64,000 nucleotides of DNA from Ophiura sarsii (Eukaryota > Echinodermata > Ophiuroidea > Amphilepidida > Ophiuridae): the NCBI GenBank assembly GCA_035610835.1, contig CM069447.1:40351437-40415436 (forward strand), in the 5' to 3' direction. The translations under genes and the position numbers were made by a program. This document shows positions 12,401 through 24,745 of this stretch, piece after piece. The notes beneath the pieces were generated by a model that saw only the letters and a program-made list of their open reading frames with translations, was not told the origin of the DNA and did no database searches. Within the stretch, counting starts at the first letter, position 1; every line of letters starts with the position of its first letter.

Positions 12401-12739
12401 GACCTTCGTATAATGTTACACTATCACTCATTAAGCATTCATCCCAAAACCGGGATGAATGCGTAATGAGCAAATTGTTCGTGTGGGGTTTTGCGGGGAG
12501 TCAAAATTGACCAATGGCAGACACGATCAATACGAAGCATATGAATATTTATATACCGTCTTCTTCGATAATTCAAAATGGTGATTGTCATGGTGACATT
12601 AAAATGTGAATCATCTTGGTAATAATGCAGTTAAGATACTCTGGAGGTAGGCGTTTACATTCTTGAATGAAAATGTGCGGAGTAAAAATATACTTCATAT
12701 CCCAATACACAGAGACTAAATCGCTTTTTGTATCTAAAG

Positions 12740-12815
12740 GTATTCAGCAAGATTCGAACCGACGCGGGGAGTATTCAATAGATTTATAGTCTATAGCCTA
12801 AGACACTCGGCCATA
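12740..12815 (-). repeat. tRNA-like sequence
   Basis: Minus strand tggccgagtgtcttaggc (A box) then, after a stem-loop atagactataaatctat, a long variable region and cggttcgaatc (B box). The layout is that of a class II (Ser/Leu-type) tRNA, yet the loop would give an ATA anticodon, so a tRNA-derived repeat or pseudogene is more likely than a working tRNA. Confidence 0.45.
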
Positions 12816-13244
12816 CTACTCATTGAAGCGACCGTCGTGTTCAATGAATAATGAACTAGTGGTGATCTATCGAGTTATTCGACCAAAAATGAGTCATTTT
12901 GGGAAATTTGGTGGACGTATATTTTATTTGAAATATACATAACACACACACTAAAAGCTGACAATCAAATGTATATTGTCTAAACCTGTCAGAGCGGTTG
13001 GAACCTTTGCCCCATATACAGTAAGATGAACTAGAGGTTATAACCGACTATAATTGCGAGAGGACGCCATCTTTAACACAAATCTATCAGAGTCTGAAAG
13101 GTTGCCTGATATCGAATAGCTACGGTATGCACCTTAAAATATTGCCCATTTTCAGCTTAAAGCATTTTGAGAATACTTTACACGTTGGTAATTCGGTAAC
13201 CTATTGAAATCTCAGACATAGGTCCATTTTTCGGCAACTCACGG

Positions 13245-13830
13245 CACACGGTAATATCAAGAACGTTTTGGAGTAAGATTATGCTTTTTCAGCAACTAAG
13301 GGAAACTTTAAAGTAATTTTAGAGAACATTACGCATTTGGGAAATGTTAGTCATTTCTGTCTCTACTTAATTAAGGTAGTTTCTCCTATGAGGTATGACG
13401 TAATAATTTAGCCATATCGTTCATATTGCTATTCTAAAATGTGTTTTTATTATTATTTTTAAAATGTTTATGACCATGTTATCCGTCTCCATCTGTATTC
13501 CTCCGCGTTCTCTGCCATAACCACACATTCACATTGTCGAGAATAACGTATATCTGCAAAATAAAAACATACCATTTTTTTCATGTTGAAGCTATGTAAC
13601 ATATTCATATATTTATGAGATTATATTGCCATGGTCCGTCATGTAAATTCAAGTGTTGGGAAACAATCGTCTATAGTTTAATAGGTCTTCTGACCCCCGA
13701 AATACAATCAAAACTTTTGGATTGATTCCCGAAGAAGTAAGATGCATTGAAGGTTCTGACTAATAGGTTCCTCTTATTTAATTTTCAGCCGTCGTTCCCA
13801 AATCGGCCGTGTGAAATATAGCTTAAGACA
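13245..13830. repeat. Dispersed repeat, second copy
   Basis: Partner of 2140-2690, same orientation, sharing acccccgaaatacaatca and the surrounding blocks. It carries an additional 25 bases near 13310. It lies directly before one arm of a large inverted repeat (13958). Confidence 0.65.
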
Positions 13831-13957
13831 GTTAAAGGCTTTTCCTTTAATAAAAGACATGTAAAGGCTTTAACTTTTATGAAACGGCTTTAAAAGCAAT
13901 AGAGATTAGGACCATTTAGTAGACCGGGAACCTGTTACTGTTGAGAGTAATGTCACA

Positions 13958-14340
13958 TACACTGCCGCCCATAAGTATTTCCCCCTCTGAAAGCTTGCAA
14001 GTTATCACTGTGTTGTCGACAAAGTATTAAACCATCAGACCCAATTACCATTTCATTGTGTTCATTGTACATTTTATACCAATAAATTCATGTTTCCTAT
14101 TCAGATTCATGATTTAAAAGCATTATAATTCATGATTTTATCGAGCAAGTCAAATTCAGTAAAATCGCCGTAGTAAATCACCTCATGAATATCAATTAGC
14201 TCATTAACGGCAGTGTAACGCTATGGGAATTTTCAACTGAGACCAACTGGTGATGGAAAACTCCATGTGCAGAAATGTATAAATGATAATTGGCATGCGC
14301 AGTTTATTGGAATACCTTCAAAATGAACCATTCAAGCTAA
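13958..14340 (+). repeat. Dispersed repeat with TACACTGCCG ends, copy 1
   Basis: A 260-base core with ends tacactgccg and cggcagtgta (13958-14217) plus about 120 bases of flank shared with copies at 17745-18134 (inverted) and 50704-51040 (same orientation). It contains ttgtgttcattgtacatttt. Non-coding and MITE-like, though the shared flank shows the real unit is longer than the inverted ends. Confidence 0.65.
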
Positions 14341-16824
14341 AACAAGTTATTTTTCTGACGTCGAACTATGTTTTTGGCAGAAATTCATCTTTTTTAAACC
14401 AAATCATATCGGGCCGTAATAACGCAAATTCGGCAAGTTAAAAAAGCACCGGGGACCCATTGACTGTAAATAAGTACTGTTAGAGGATGGACACAATAAT
14501 ATCAGGCCCCTGCCACTCTATTGTTCGAATCGCCGAAAGCATCGACGTACATGAATATACAATGAATAATCATATCAATGAATATACGTCATTTGTGAGG
14601 TCGAAAATGAAAAGTACCAGACCATAGTGGACACGAACGGACGTAATCTTTGAATCTCCGTTGATTTCAATGTTATGTCGGAGTGTTTTACCTAATTTCA
14701 TACTGACACGACCTGAGTGATAATCAAACGGTCCCCGAACGATGCCCTGGCGCTGTTGAAGTCAGAAATATCATCGTTCCCTACAGTCCGAGCGTTCCCA
14801 CATCGAATTTCACCTAGAATATTCGTCACACGAACCTATGTCCGCCATCTTCTGAATATCGAAAAATGCCCTCTGGAGAGTCAAGGGGACAACATTTTTT
14901 TCTACGCATGCGTCCGATCGCTTTGGATTTGTCCACTAAAATTTTGGACAAATGCCTAATGAGTATGTGCTGCATGGCAAGTGACACAACTTCTTGTAAT
15001 GCGCTAATCAACCGTAGATCTAACCCCCGGGCTCCGGCCAGTTTGGGGGTGGAAAAGCCCAATCAGGAAAAGTTCACGGAAAAGATTCAGGCGTTGACGG
15101 TTTTTCAATGGTATATCACAGATAGGCAAAGTGGGTATATCCAGTGACAGTTGTATATCCCCTTGGTATATAATATTTAATTTTGACTAAAGCAGCCGAC
15201 AATGCATTGATTGATGATACCATCCAGAAGTGGTTTGATGTGATAATAATGCCGCCATGAGGATCGAGCCGTGTAGCGAGGGGCCACGCCGAACTATGAT
15301 CGAGAGTGACCAATAACGCGCCGCAATGCGGACCACTGGCGCGCGGCGGGCAGGCACATCCAACATGCGCGAATCAGTGGCGTAGCCAGCTTTAAACAGG
15401 GCCATAGGGAGGGGGAGGGGTGGACTTATCAGACAGTAAAAAGTCCGAGTTGTATACCGACGAAAGGCATGATGTACAGTCAATAAAACCAAGGAGTTAA
15501 CTATGGTGGTAGTGCCCACATGTTGTGGCGAATATAGGGCCTACACTTACTTGCAACATGCAGAGTGACGTGGAATCCGGGGGCCGACTATACGACCGTA
15601 TTAACAGAGCGACAGTAGAATCCGGTGTTTAATTCTTTTTTAATTGAGTGTATTGTTAATAGTCCCGGTTCTGAGCACTTCTCTAGCCCGCCCGGCCGCG
15701 ATCTTTATTACCGTAAACAACATTTGATACCTGACGGAGTAAAGTGCATAGCACATGAACATTGTACAGCAATACATTTATACAGTGAGTGAGTATGGTT
15801 AATAAATTCGCCGCCCGGCCTGTGGGCCTAAATGAGACACCGTGCACTTTGCGCCGTGCATATGCTATAACCATCTAATGATTGGAAGCGGTAGCAGCAT
15901 AAAGTATTATGAGAAAATGTGTACATCTCCTAAGATTCTGGAGATTCGGAGTCTACCATCGGACCGGGCTTTCAGTTGACCTACGCATAGGAGCATCGTC
16001 GAAGTGAGAATGTCCCCTGTAACCTTTTTCAAGATCTTTGGCATTGAAATTAAAATTTTGGTTCATTATAGAGGGAATCCACTTTACTCATACGTGCCCG
16101 TAATCACCCTTCAAAGGTACAAGACTTAATCGCGTCTATCAATAGTTGTCTGATTGCCTTACCACATATATTTCGACATGAATATTGCGTCTCCCAATTC
16201 GTTTATTAAAGCTAGCTAAATTTGGTCCAAGAACTAACTTTCTTGAAATGAAGTTGTACCCACTACCAAAGATTTTCTAGAAATTCATCGGTTGTACAGG
16301 TTAAAAAAAATGGAAATCATGGTAGATTTAACATTGGTATAAACGGTCTCCTTTCTCATGTTGTACGATTGGCTATGGCCTGTTTTGGAAATGTGTTTGC
16401 TCTGTGTATATCCAAATAGCTTACAGTTGTATATTAGCCTAGCTATAACAAGCTATAAAAATGACATCTCTGAATGTATTTTAAACAAAGTGTGCAAAGG
16501 AGAAATGGTTGGGCACACTGGTAAAATGGTTTTACAACAAGTGTTGCTATCATTATCAAAGTGAACTCAACTTCAATCACTTATCATCGAGCAATAATAT
16601 ATTGTTTTACGCATTTAAATGTGTTTAGATTATAAAGTTAAATAAATCCAGAGATAAATGATAGATAGAAAAATAGATTAAAAAAAGAATAGAAAAAAAC
16701 TATAAAAGCATTGGCGGCCTTTATAAATTATAAAAATTGACATAAAAATGATGTTACATACATCCACAATCAAGTTTAATTTGTTTTTTTAAAAAACAAA
16801 AAAATAGAAAACAACAACGAACAC

Positions 16825-16890
16825 ACGGAGATTCGAACCCGTGATTGCCGATTGCAAACGATATGGCCAACGTATGCACGCCACAGAGAT
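16825..16890 (-). repeat. tRNA-like sequence
   Basis: Minus strand tggcgtgcatacgttggcc (weak A box) and cgggttcgaatctccg (good B box and T arm). The anticodon arm is not clean; a GCA triplet sits in the expected region. Probably a tRNA pseudogene or SINE head. Confidence 0.4.
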
Positions 16891-17744
16891 CGACGAGTGT
16901 AATTGTGTCAGTTTTATCATTTAACCATTGATTCTTTTATTTATAACGAACGGATTTTTATCGTGCCATTTTGGACATTTTAAACCATATTTATATGTTA
17001 CTCTCGCACAAAATGTGTTTGTAATATGATTATACTCCTTATTTTGGAAAGAATGGTAAAAACGTTGACATTTCGAACACAATAAATGGCATCTTGTATA
17101 CTGTTTATACGGTCGCTCGACTGAACGTTGTGTGACCTGTTGCATTGCATTATTCATGTTACGATCTGTTTATGTATGCTTTTGTTATACTTCTCAATCG
17201 CTCATCGCCAACTCTGTACAAGAAACTTCATGCGCTGTCCCAACGCTGTCATTAGAGAACAATAGAAAAGTCCCTTCGACTCTCCAGAGGGCGTTATCTG
17301 CGACCTTTGACTGGGTTCACGGGGTTAATCATATTAATGAGCAAATATGCAAATGAGCTAAGTGTCGCCTCCTATTATATAGCCTTCTTGATAATATCCT
17401 ATTCATCTGATTTGAATAGGATAGTCTAGCTCCCTATTGTTTGGGATTGAGAAGAGAGGTGGCATAGTACAAAAAGGATTTATTATGTCTTGGTATGTTG
17501 TTTATTGAGCGGTCCTTTGTGACGATGAATAGTGGGAAACTCTACTGCTTTGAATCATTCTATTGATAACGTGGTTTGTTATGTCACTGGAGTAAATAGG
17601 TCAATGAACTACGTGCATGCAATCTTTGGAATTTTGCTGGTTCTCCATGTTATTTCAGCCCGAATGTATTGAAAATAATTTAGATGTCCCTTAAAAAAAG
17701 ATGAATATCTGCTAAAAAATATAAACCGTCGTTACAAAACATTG

Positions 17745-18134
17745 TTTTAAAGCTGGAACGGTTCCTTCTGAAGGTATTCCAATAAACTGCGCATACCAAT
17801 TATCATTTATACATTTCTGCACATGAAGTTTTCCATCACCAGTCGATCTCAGTTGAAAATTCCCATAGCGTTACACTGCCGATAATGAGCTAATTGATAT
17901 TCATGAGGTGATTTACTACGGCGATTTTACATTGGAATTTTGACTTGCTCGATAGAATCATGAATTATAATGCTTTTAAATCATGAATCTGAATAGGAAA
18001 CATGAATTTATTGGTATAAAATGTACAATGAACACAATGAAATGGTAATTGGGTCTGATGGTTTAATACTTTGTCGACAACACAGTGATAACTTGCAAGC
18101 TTCCAGAGGGGGAAATACTTATGGGCGGCAGTGT
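17745..18134 (-). repeat. Dispersed repeat with TACACTGCCG ends, copy 2 (inverted)
   Basis: Reverse-complement copy of 13958-14340; core 17872-18134, flank 17745-17871. With copy 1 it makes an inverted pair of about 380 bases 3.4 kb apart, just downstream of the F-type lectin stop codon. Confidence 0.65.
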
Positions 18135-18346
18135 ATATACAGGGGATCAGCAACTTCCTTGGGCTATTTTTTAAACCCGTGCCAACCAAGACCACTTGAA
18201 TTGAATCTGACCACAACAGAGGTAGGGGGACCGGACACACTGTATATAAATCAATCAAGCTCACAGAATTTCCGTATTGAGAGAATATAACGAATCCCGC
18301 TTCCGGCAGCCTGGTGCTATGCATTGGTTTCCAGTTTCCAATACGA

Positions 18347-18352
18347 TTTATT
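18347..18352 (-). terminator. Possible polyadenylation signal of copy B
   Basis: AATAAA on the minus strand, 233 bases beyond the stop codon of the F-type lectin exon. It lies in the loop of an inverted repeat (18291-18320 with 18408-18437), so it may belong to a mobile element that now supplies the signal. AT-rich DNA gives chance matches often. Confidence 0.3.
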
Positions 18353-18584
18353 CCGTTAAAATATACCACCGGGCTCTAAATTGTCGGTTCCTTTCATCTA
18401 TCCTTATAGCACCAGGCTGCTGGAAACGAGATTCGAATATAACTCCATATATTTTCATAACGTATGTACCAAATACGGAAATTTGTGAAATCTATAATAC
18501 CTTATCTGTCCCTTAGAAATTCTACTAACAGTATTTAAAAAATGACCTACAAAAAACACCTGATATATGTATATCTCACCATAC

Positions 18585-18802
18585 TTAACCATCATTACAA
18601 ATGCCACCAAAAGCCTGAACTTCACACAGCGTCAAAGATCCAGTGCCTGGTAATTCTACGCTAAGATATCGACCATACATATTGCATGTTAATTCTATAA
18701 CGTTATCTTCGTTGATCGCACTTATTGATATACGCCCGCATTCTTCGTTGTCTCTATCTTCGTCAGACCCCACACGGACGATAGCTCCGTTAAGCCTCTC
18801 CT
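18585..18802 (-). CDS. F-type lectin domain, exon 3 of 3 with stop (copy B)
   Basis: A 218-bp last exon beginning in phase 1 after ...cctgatag and ending with TAA at 18585-18587. It reads ERLNGAIVRVG, then GRYLSVELPGTGSLTLCEVQAFGG and a short tail ICNDG. This completes the lectin fold (GRY.S..LPG....LCEV.VFG is the hallmark C-terminal strand set). The three exons together give about 143 residues, the usual length for one F-type domain. No further exon is needed, so copy B is the only gene in the window with a visible end. With the shared front, the product would be signal, PAN, linker, F-type lectin, about 270 residues, if the PAN frameshift were absent. Confidence 0.85.
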
Positions 18803-18929
18803 CTATCAGGTGAGATAAAAGGATGTAATGGTAAATCAAACTTGCATTCAATAGCTCCAGATCTAGTCATTGTCATTATAGGATAATATGATGATGGACG
18901 ACGACATTTCGAATCAATATGTTTTAGCT

Positions 18930-19270
18930 CACTTAAAGGGGCATTAAGAGATGTGGTAGAGGCAGCGCCCTCAATTACAAAAATGTATGATACAAACTGG
19001 GATTTGTATATTTTTACAATTGTATTACATGTATGAACTTACACTTATAAGGATTAAGAAAAACCAGCCCTCTTTGAACAACAAAACGTCGATTCAAAAA
19101 ATGCTGATCGAGCCCGATCAGCATTTTACATGGTTAAGGGTGGTATTCCAACATATATAAAACATTGTTTTAATCAAGTGTTGCTGTTTTTTTTTAGTAG
19201 AAACAACAATAATGGCAATTTTTTATGTTCATCTTGAATTCTGAAGTAAATATAGTTAAAATTTTTAAAA
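18930..19270 (+). repeat. Dispersed repeat with central palindrome, copy 1
   Basis: About 340 bases starting cttaaaggggcattaagaga. A perfect palindrome-like hairpin, aaaatgctgatcg and cgatcagcatttt, lies in the middle. The second copy is at 56085-56430. Non-coding. Confidence 0.6.
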
Positions 19271-19439
19271 AATCAACATGACAAATGAAGGGATAAATAA
19301 AAATGTTACAAACAAAAAATTAATCAAATAAATTGTTTTCATTATAAACCTTTGAGAAATTAGAGTCGGAAAAAGAAAAATGACCACACATATCCTGTTC
19401 TGATTTACCTAGATGCAAAATGAAATATGAAAAACAAAG

Positions 19440-20205
19440 TTCAAATGAACTTTTCGTTTTTCTTGATTGAAAATGGGTTGAGAAAAACGCCTGATTGTAT
19501 TAAAGTCCCAAAACAATTTTTATAGTGTTTGTTATTTTGTTCTTGAAGAAAAACGAATGCAGTAATCTTTTTTTGTTTTTCTTGTTTTGAAAATAAAGTT
19601 AGAAAAACTAACTCTTATCATTTAGGTTTTTCTCTTGCTTACTTACCATACAAGTGTTAAAGAAACGAAAAACGAACGTAGTTGACTTATATCGTTTTTC
19701 TTGTTTGCAAATGAAGTTATAAAAACGAATGTTTCAAACTTACATTTTTCTACTGGTTTTTTTTTTGTATTTGTGTTAGTAAAACGAATCATTAACATAC
19801 ATGGCAATTTTAATTTTTCTTGTTTCAAAATGTATTAAGAAAAGCGAATGTTTGAAACAAGATCAAATCAGATTTTTCTATTGCCTTTTGGTTACAATTC
19901 TGGTTGATGAACGAAAAACGAATACACTTGTTTACTTCGTTTTTCTTATATGAAAACGGATTAAGAAAAACGAATACTTTTAAATTAAATGTTTTCTTCT
20001 GATTGATTTTCACACTTTATTTAGAGAAAGAAAAACGAATGTGGTTGATCTTTTTAGTTTTTCTTAGTCGAAAATAGTAGAATAAAAACGAACGTTAAAA
20101 ATTCTAGTTTTTCTCTTGTTTATTTTTTCTACTGTGACAGTCAAACGGAAAATGATCCTATTTGTGTTTTTTTGCTTACCATGCTTACCGTGTTGAAAAC
20201 GAAAT
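19440..20205. repeat. 120-bp minisatellite
   Basis: A landmark of the type gtttttcttg recurs at about 19455, 19574, 19693, 19812, 19937 and 20055, giving a period of 119-120 bases and about six diverged copies. Each copy also holds aagaaaaacgaat-like blocks, so the two halves of the unit are partly inverted. It lies in an intron of the F-type lectin part of copy B. No coding potential. Confidence 0.7.
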
Positions 20206-20644
20206 AACGAAAAACGATTGTCCGGTTATATACACGGACCCATTAGCATATTAGTTGGAACGAGTCGTGTGCTTTCTGTTAAAATAGACATGCTTTGTAC
20301 ATAGTGCGATTGTTAAATTCATTTTTCCTGGTCAATAAAGAATTCGACATATGTCTGTTCTTCTGTTTCTTTTAAAGGTATGTGATATTGTTTTCAATTG
20401 ATTACACTTATTTGTTTTCTCTGATGAGGGTTGACTTATCAGGAAAGACTTTCCTCGACTTATAAATCTATATTGACCGTATTTTCCGTAAAAAAACATA
20501 GGCCTATAACTTTACCAAGTTTACTAAATCATAAAGGGAATCTACTTTCAATTTTGGGAATCATAAAATATTCCCTAGTATTCCCGTGGGTATTAATAAT
20601 GGACTCGCCAGGAAAGTTTAGTTTTACTCTTCAAACCCTGATTT

Positions 20645-20790
20645 GAAGTAATTCGGAATCGTATCGTTCTGTAACTCAGAAAATATTTATGATTTTCTGA
20701 CCAGAAATGTAAATCTGCAAGAAAAACAGCTTTAAAAAAAATCAAGGCAATGAGGGCGACCTCTTGAAAAGATCGCACAATATGCCTTTA
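20645..20790 (+). repeat. Single arm of the foldback family
   Basis: Shares ggaatcgtatcg, atctgcaagaaaa and aaaagatcgcacaatatgcc with the right arm at 61405-61564, in one orientation only. Confidence 0.55.
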
Positions 20791-21000
20791 ATAAAAAAAA
20801 TACACATTAGCAAAGTTGCACGCTTCGTTCACATACAAAAATACCGGTAAAATGGACGCCATAATATTAATAAAATATGAAGCGATTCAAGATGGGTTCA
20901 ACAGGTCAATACTAACCGGCTTAGTTTCGTACTTAAGTGTTAAAAATAACGGGATAAACTTAACAAAAACAAATTAATTCAATCTAAAACGTATACTTAC

Positions 21001-21090
21001 TGCAGCAATCTTGTCTGTTGTATAAGACCACTCTACCAACACAAACTTCATTACCAATATCAACTTCCCACCATGCTCCTTGGTCGTTGG
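21001..21090 (-). CDS. F-type lectin domain, exon 2 of 3 (copy B)
   Basis: A 90-bp exon, phase 1 in (acceptor ...ccgatag) and phase 1 out (TGCA followed by gtaagt). It reads NDQGAWWEVDIGNEVCVG, then RVVLYNRQDCC. This is the middle of the F-type lectin fold, with the WWEVDLG-type strand and the two adjacent cysteines that form the unusual vicinal disulfide. Counting across the splice joins, the His of CTHT is followed by 26 residues, then R-x-D, then four residues and R, which is the fucose-binding signature HX26RXDX4(R/K) of this family. The binding site is therefore intact and L-fucose recognition is likely. Confidence 0.85.
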
Positions 21091-21423
21091 CTATCGGATA
21101 ACAATAACCAAGTTGGTAATCATTAATAATGACTAAAATATGTAATATTTATAAAACGCTATATATTCTTGAAATTCTGACTATCGACACACAAGCCCAA
21201 TTTCCCTTGATGTTTTATGACAAAAACCAACGGAGCAATTCAAATGGATAGTATCTTTACGCTAAAAATGAAAATAGCACACTATCAAATAGATTTCGAA
21301 AATGCATTACGTGTAAACTGAAAAATCATATTCGATACGGTAACGAGATTAATCATCAAGATCAATGTCATGAATGTGGCTTGTTAATATCAAAACAAGT
21401 CAAACGTTTTTAAGGAAACTTAC

Positions 21424-21549
21424 TTGTATGGGTACATGACTGACCACTGTAATTAGGGTTTGTCGTCCCATCAATAGCCCTGTCGGGTATTCCGTAATGA
21501 CTAGTACTACTTTGTGTTACTCTTTTTCCGACCAACCCAATTTCCGCAG
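21424..21549 (-). CDS. F-type lectin domain, exon 1 of 3 (copy B)
   Basis: A 126-bp exon, phase 1 in and phase 1 out, reading AEIGLVGKRVTQSST, then DRAIDGTTNPNYSGQSCTHT. This is the first third of the F-type lectin (eel agglutinin/tachylectin-4) fold: GKxxTQSS, then the RAIDG turn, and the CTHT segment holding the fucose-binding His. The acceptor tattatag follows a run of ATT repeats. An in-frame ATG at 21601 would instead give MVVTSIISIINIFIIIIA, which looks like a signal peptide, so the lectin might also be made from its own start. The phase match to the linker exon 8 kb upstream supports the longer gene; the alternative cannot be excluded. Confidence 0.78.
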
Positions 21550-24174
21550 CTATAATAATAATAAAAATATTAATAATACTAATGATGCTCGTAACAACCA
21601 TAAGGCGAAAAATAACATGAGATTAACTATAACAATAACATTCATTAACATCAATTAGAAAATTACGCTAATTTATTCAAATATTCACAGAAGTTGCATA
21701 ATTTGTACTATGGGCTGTCTTTAGTCACTTGCTAGAGACAGTCCGTAATACAACTCGAATGTAATGCTACGTTCTAGCAAACTGGAATACTGCTATTTTT
21801 GTTGCCCCCCTGACAGAATTTGTTTGTGCCCCCACCCCCCTTTGTGCCCCCGCCCCTCTCTTTGGATATAGTGCTTATATGTGAGGTAACCATTTAAAAA
21901 TGACCATTTTCGCCTTGTTTTTAAAAATAAATGACAATTTGTTTGGAAAAACTGCTTAAAACCCTGCTGATTGGCCAATATTTGTTGACTACAGTGCTTT
22001 TTGGACTGCTACATTTTGTGTCCGTGCGAATATTTTTTGACCGTGCGAAAATTTGTGACTTCACCCCCCCCCCCCCCCCCCCCCCCCCCCCCACGAGGTG
22101 ACTGACTTGGAAATTTTTGGGGGCAACCTTTTACGAACATTTTAGAAATCTTGCCCCCCCTGAAAAAAAAACCTAGCTACACCACTGACATGAGGGTCAC
22201 GTAAGGGTCAATTGAGGACATCGAGGTGACGAATTTGTAATTTCTAAACATTTTTTTCTTCTTTCATTAAAGCGACTGGTTTTTTTTCTTCGATTTTCAC
22301 GGTCGATCGGGAAAGTTGTTGAAAAGTAATTGAAAATGGAATGAGTATGTAACCACCCGCGTAAATACAAATCTGTATATGGTCAAATCCAACGAAAAGC
22401 GTACACGTGATGTTCAGGCCTATAATAAAATATATCTTGACTATTTTATGTTTGTGTATCCGCTCTTGTAATTGTTGTTACTTTCGATCAATCCCCTGAA
22501 TTGATTTTTTTTGGGTTTTTTGCTGTGGTAAATTTTAGCGTTACCTACAAATACATGTTTGTTAGATCTCACTTTCGGGGAAGAATTCGCCCGCGGTAGA
22601 GTAATTTGTGCTGAAAGGAAGCCCTAATAATATGTTAAATACCTAAATTCTTTGTCCCCATTAAAGTTGATTTCTTGATAAAGCTGTTAGAAATTTTAAA
22701 AGCGGAAACAATCATTTTGGTAAACAAATTACATTACCTCCGAATACCTATTTAAAACACTGGTATTTTTAAATAAACACAGATTAGTGAATGGTATCTA
22801 TAGAATAAGCGAAGAATGATACATGTGTTTATTTTTAAGGTAATTTCCCGTATCCGTTGTCAAAAATCTCTCTCTGGCTTTGACCGCATCATAACAAAAG
22901 TAAAACATATATAATGTATGAGTTACTATAAATTTGTAGCTGGTCATGTGTTTTAAGCTCGCCTCCTTTCGCGTTACACACGGATTTTGGCTTTCGCGAC
23001 ATGATTTTAACTTTACACATTTATATTTGCTTGTATACCTCCCTGAGGTAGTAAAAATATACATTTTCTGAAGGGAAATTGCATGAGGAAACCAAATATG
23101 CCATTAAAATTATAGTACGACCAAGAACTAAAATGGTATGATCGGAAATGATTGGAAAATATCAGAGTTTTTTAATTTTTAATTTGAGATCCATATATTT
23201 TTTATACCTACCCCTATCATTTTTTTTTTTACATATTTGAATTCCTCATGAAATTACCCATTAGATGATATATATTTGTCAAAGTTACTACGTCGGTATG
23301 GTAATTATACCGGCTAGTGAATATCTCCAATTTTTATTTTATATATTTTTAGAATTGTCAGAATTATTGGTTTAAAGATGAACCTTTCTCTGATATAAAC
23401 TGTATTTCAGAATTCCTCTAGTTACAAGCTTTCCAAAAATGTATACTTTTACTATCATAGGTTGAACACTTTTTCTGTTATAGTCATTTTTATAAATCCG
23501 GTAAATTGAGGCTGATTATTCATGTTGACTGTGTAGCGAATAGGAAGAAAGCTGATGATCATTGTCTTATCCATAATTAATTAGTTGTTAATAATAGTTG
23601 ACAAGTCTGTTGAACCACATACTTAAAGACTACTAAATATCCTTTGAAATGGGACCAAAATTGTGTTTTTAACATTAGGGGATGACTAGTTATTGTAAAA
23701 AGAACAAAGCATGGGATTATCCCCATTGAGTTTGTACAGGCGCACCCCTTCCAGCGGCACCCCTTCCAGCACCACCCCTGGTCCCCACACATCAAACAGC
23801 TGTATCTCCCTTTTTGTATTAGCTATACTAATGCCATTTGGCAGGTAGATAGCTTGTTATGAGGGCTTTAAAATGATACCAAATTTGTTGAGATAGCTTT
23901 TGTGGTTTTAAAAATATTTGAGGAAAATGACAGCATAAAGCTAAAAAATGTAACGGCACCACCCTATTGAGAGGCGAGTTCATAACGCGTGACCAGCTAT
24001 GATTCAGAGCTATAATCATGACAAATGACATGAGACTGACATTTATATTAGTGACGTTATGAATGAGAAGGTAGAACTTATTGAATGACCCTCGTATACT
24101 ATCATTAGGTAAGCGGCGCGTGCGAAGTGGAGTGAGCGACGCGTTTTGCGGCGTGGATGGGGTCTGAGGTGTAT

Positions 24175-24745
24175 ACATTTGTAATGGTCCAGAAAAATAT
24201 TCCTGGGCGTGAATTTTGTTAAACGTTTCAGTATTGAAGCTTAACATGCTGCTTTTTACGCATGAATAATTATTAAACAGTGAAACTAATTAGCGTGGAG
24301 CGCGCAAACTATGTCTACGTTAACACCAAAAAGGTCCAGAAAACGTTTCTGAAGCCATTGTTCAACTTAACTAACAAACTATTAAAAATAATTCTCGCAT
24401 ATATGCATATATAAAGAAAGGTTTAGAAGAACGTTCCTGAAGCCATCTTGTTAAGCTTGAATGATAAAACATTGAAATAAAGTTGCGCGTATAGCGCAAT
24501 AATTTGTTATTTTAACACTAAAATGGTCCTGAAAACGTTCCTGAAGCCACCTTGTTAAGCTTGATTCTTGAACAATAAAACATTTCGCGTGTAGCGTGTT
24601 TGTTTGTTTGGTTTCAAAATTGTTTGGTTTCAAATTAAATTGTTTGGTTTCAAATTAAGCCATGTTTTTATAACTTGAATAATGAAAATAATAAAACGTC
24701 TAGTTTTTTTCACTAAAATGGTCCAGAAAACGTTCCTGACCCATT
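24175..24745. repeat. Irregular tandem repeat, about 110-bp period
   Basis: ggtccagaaaacgttcctgaagcca or close variants recur at about 24180, 24332, 24425, 24525 and 24718, often followed by ttgttaagcttgaat. Four to five decayed units in the long intron of copy B. Confidence 0.6.

Larger units (their letters stand above)
12400..18584. other. Spacer between copies A and B
   Basis: No gene is supported. Besides the repeats listed separately, 14700-15960 is less AT-rich and includes several overlapping short frames without recognisable domains, and 16000-17740 is plain AT-rich sequence. The frame at 17965-18369 lies over the dispersed repeat and is not a gene. Confidence 0.5.

Noticed and set aside
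12740..16890. Functional tRNA genes
   Set aside because: A and B boxes are recognisable but the acceptor and anticodon stems do not pair well, so they are listed only as tRNA-like repeats.
17965..18369. 134-codon minus-strand frame
   Set aside because: It covers a dispersed repeat that also occurs at 13958 and 50704, where the frame is not kept.
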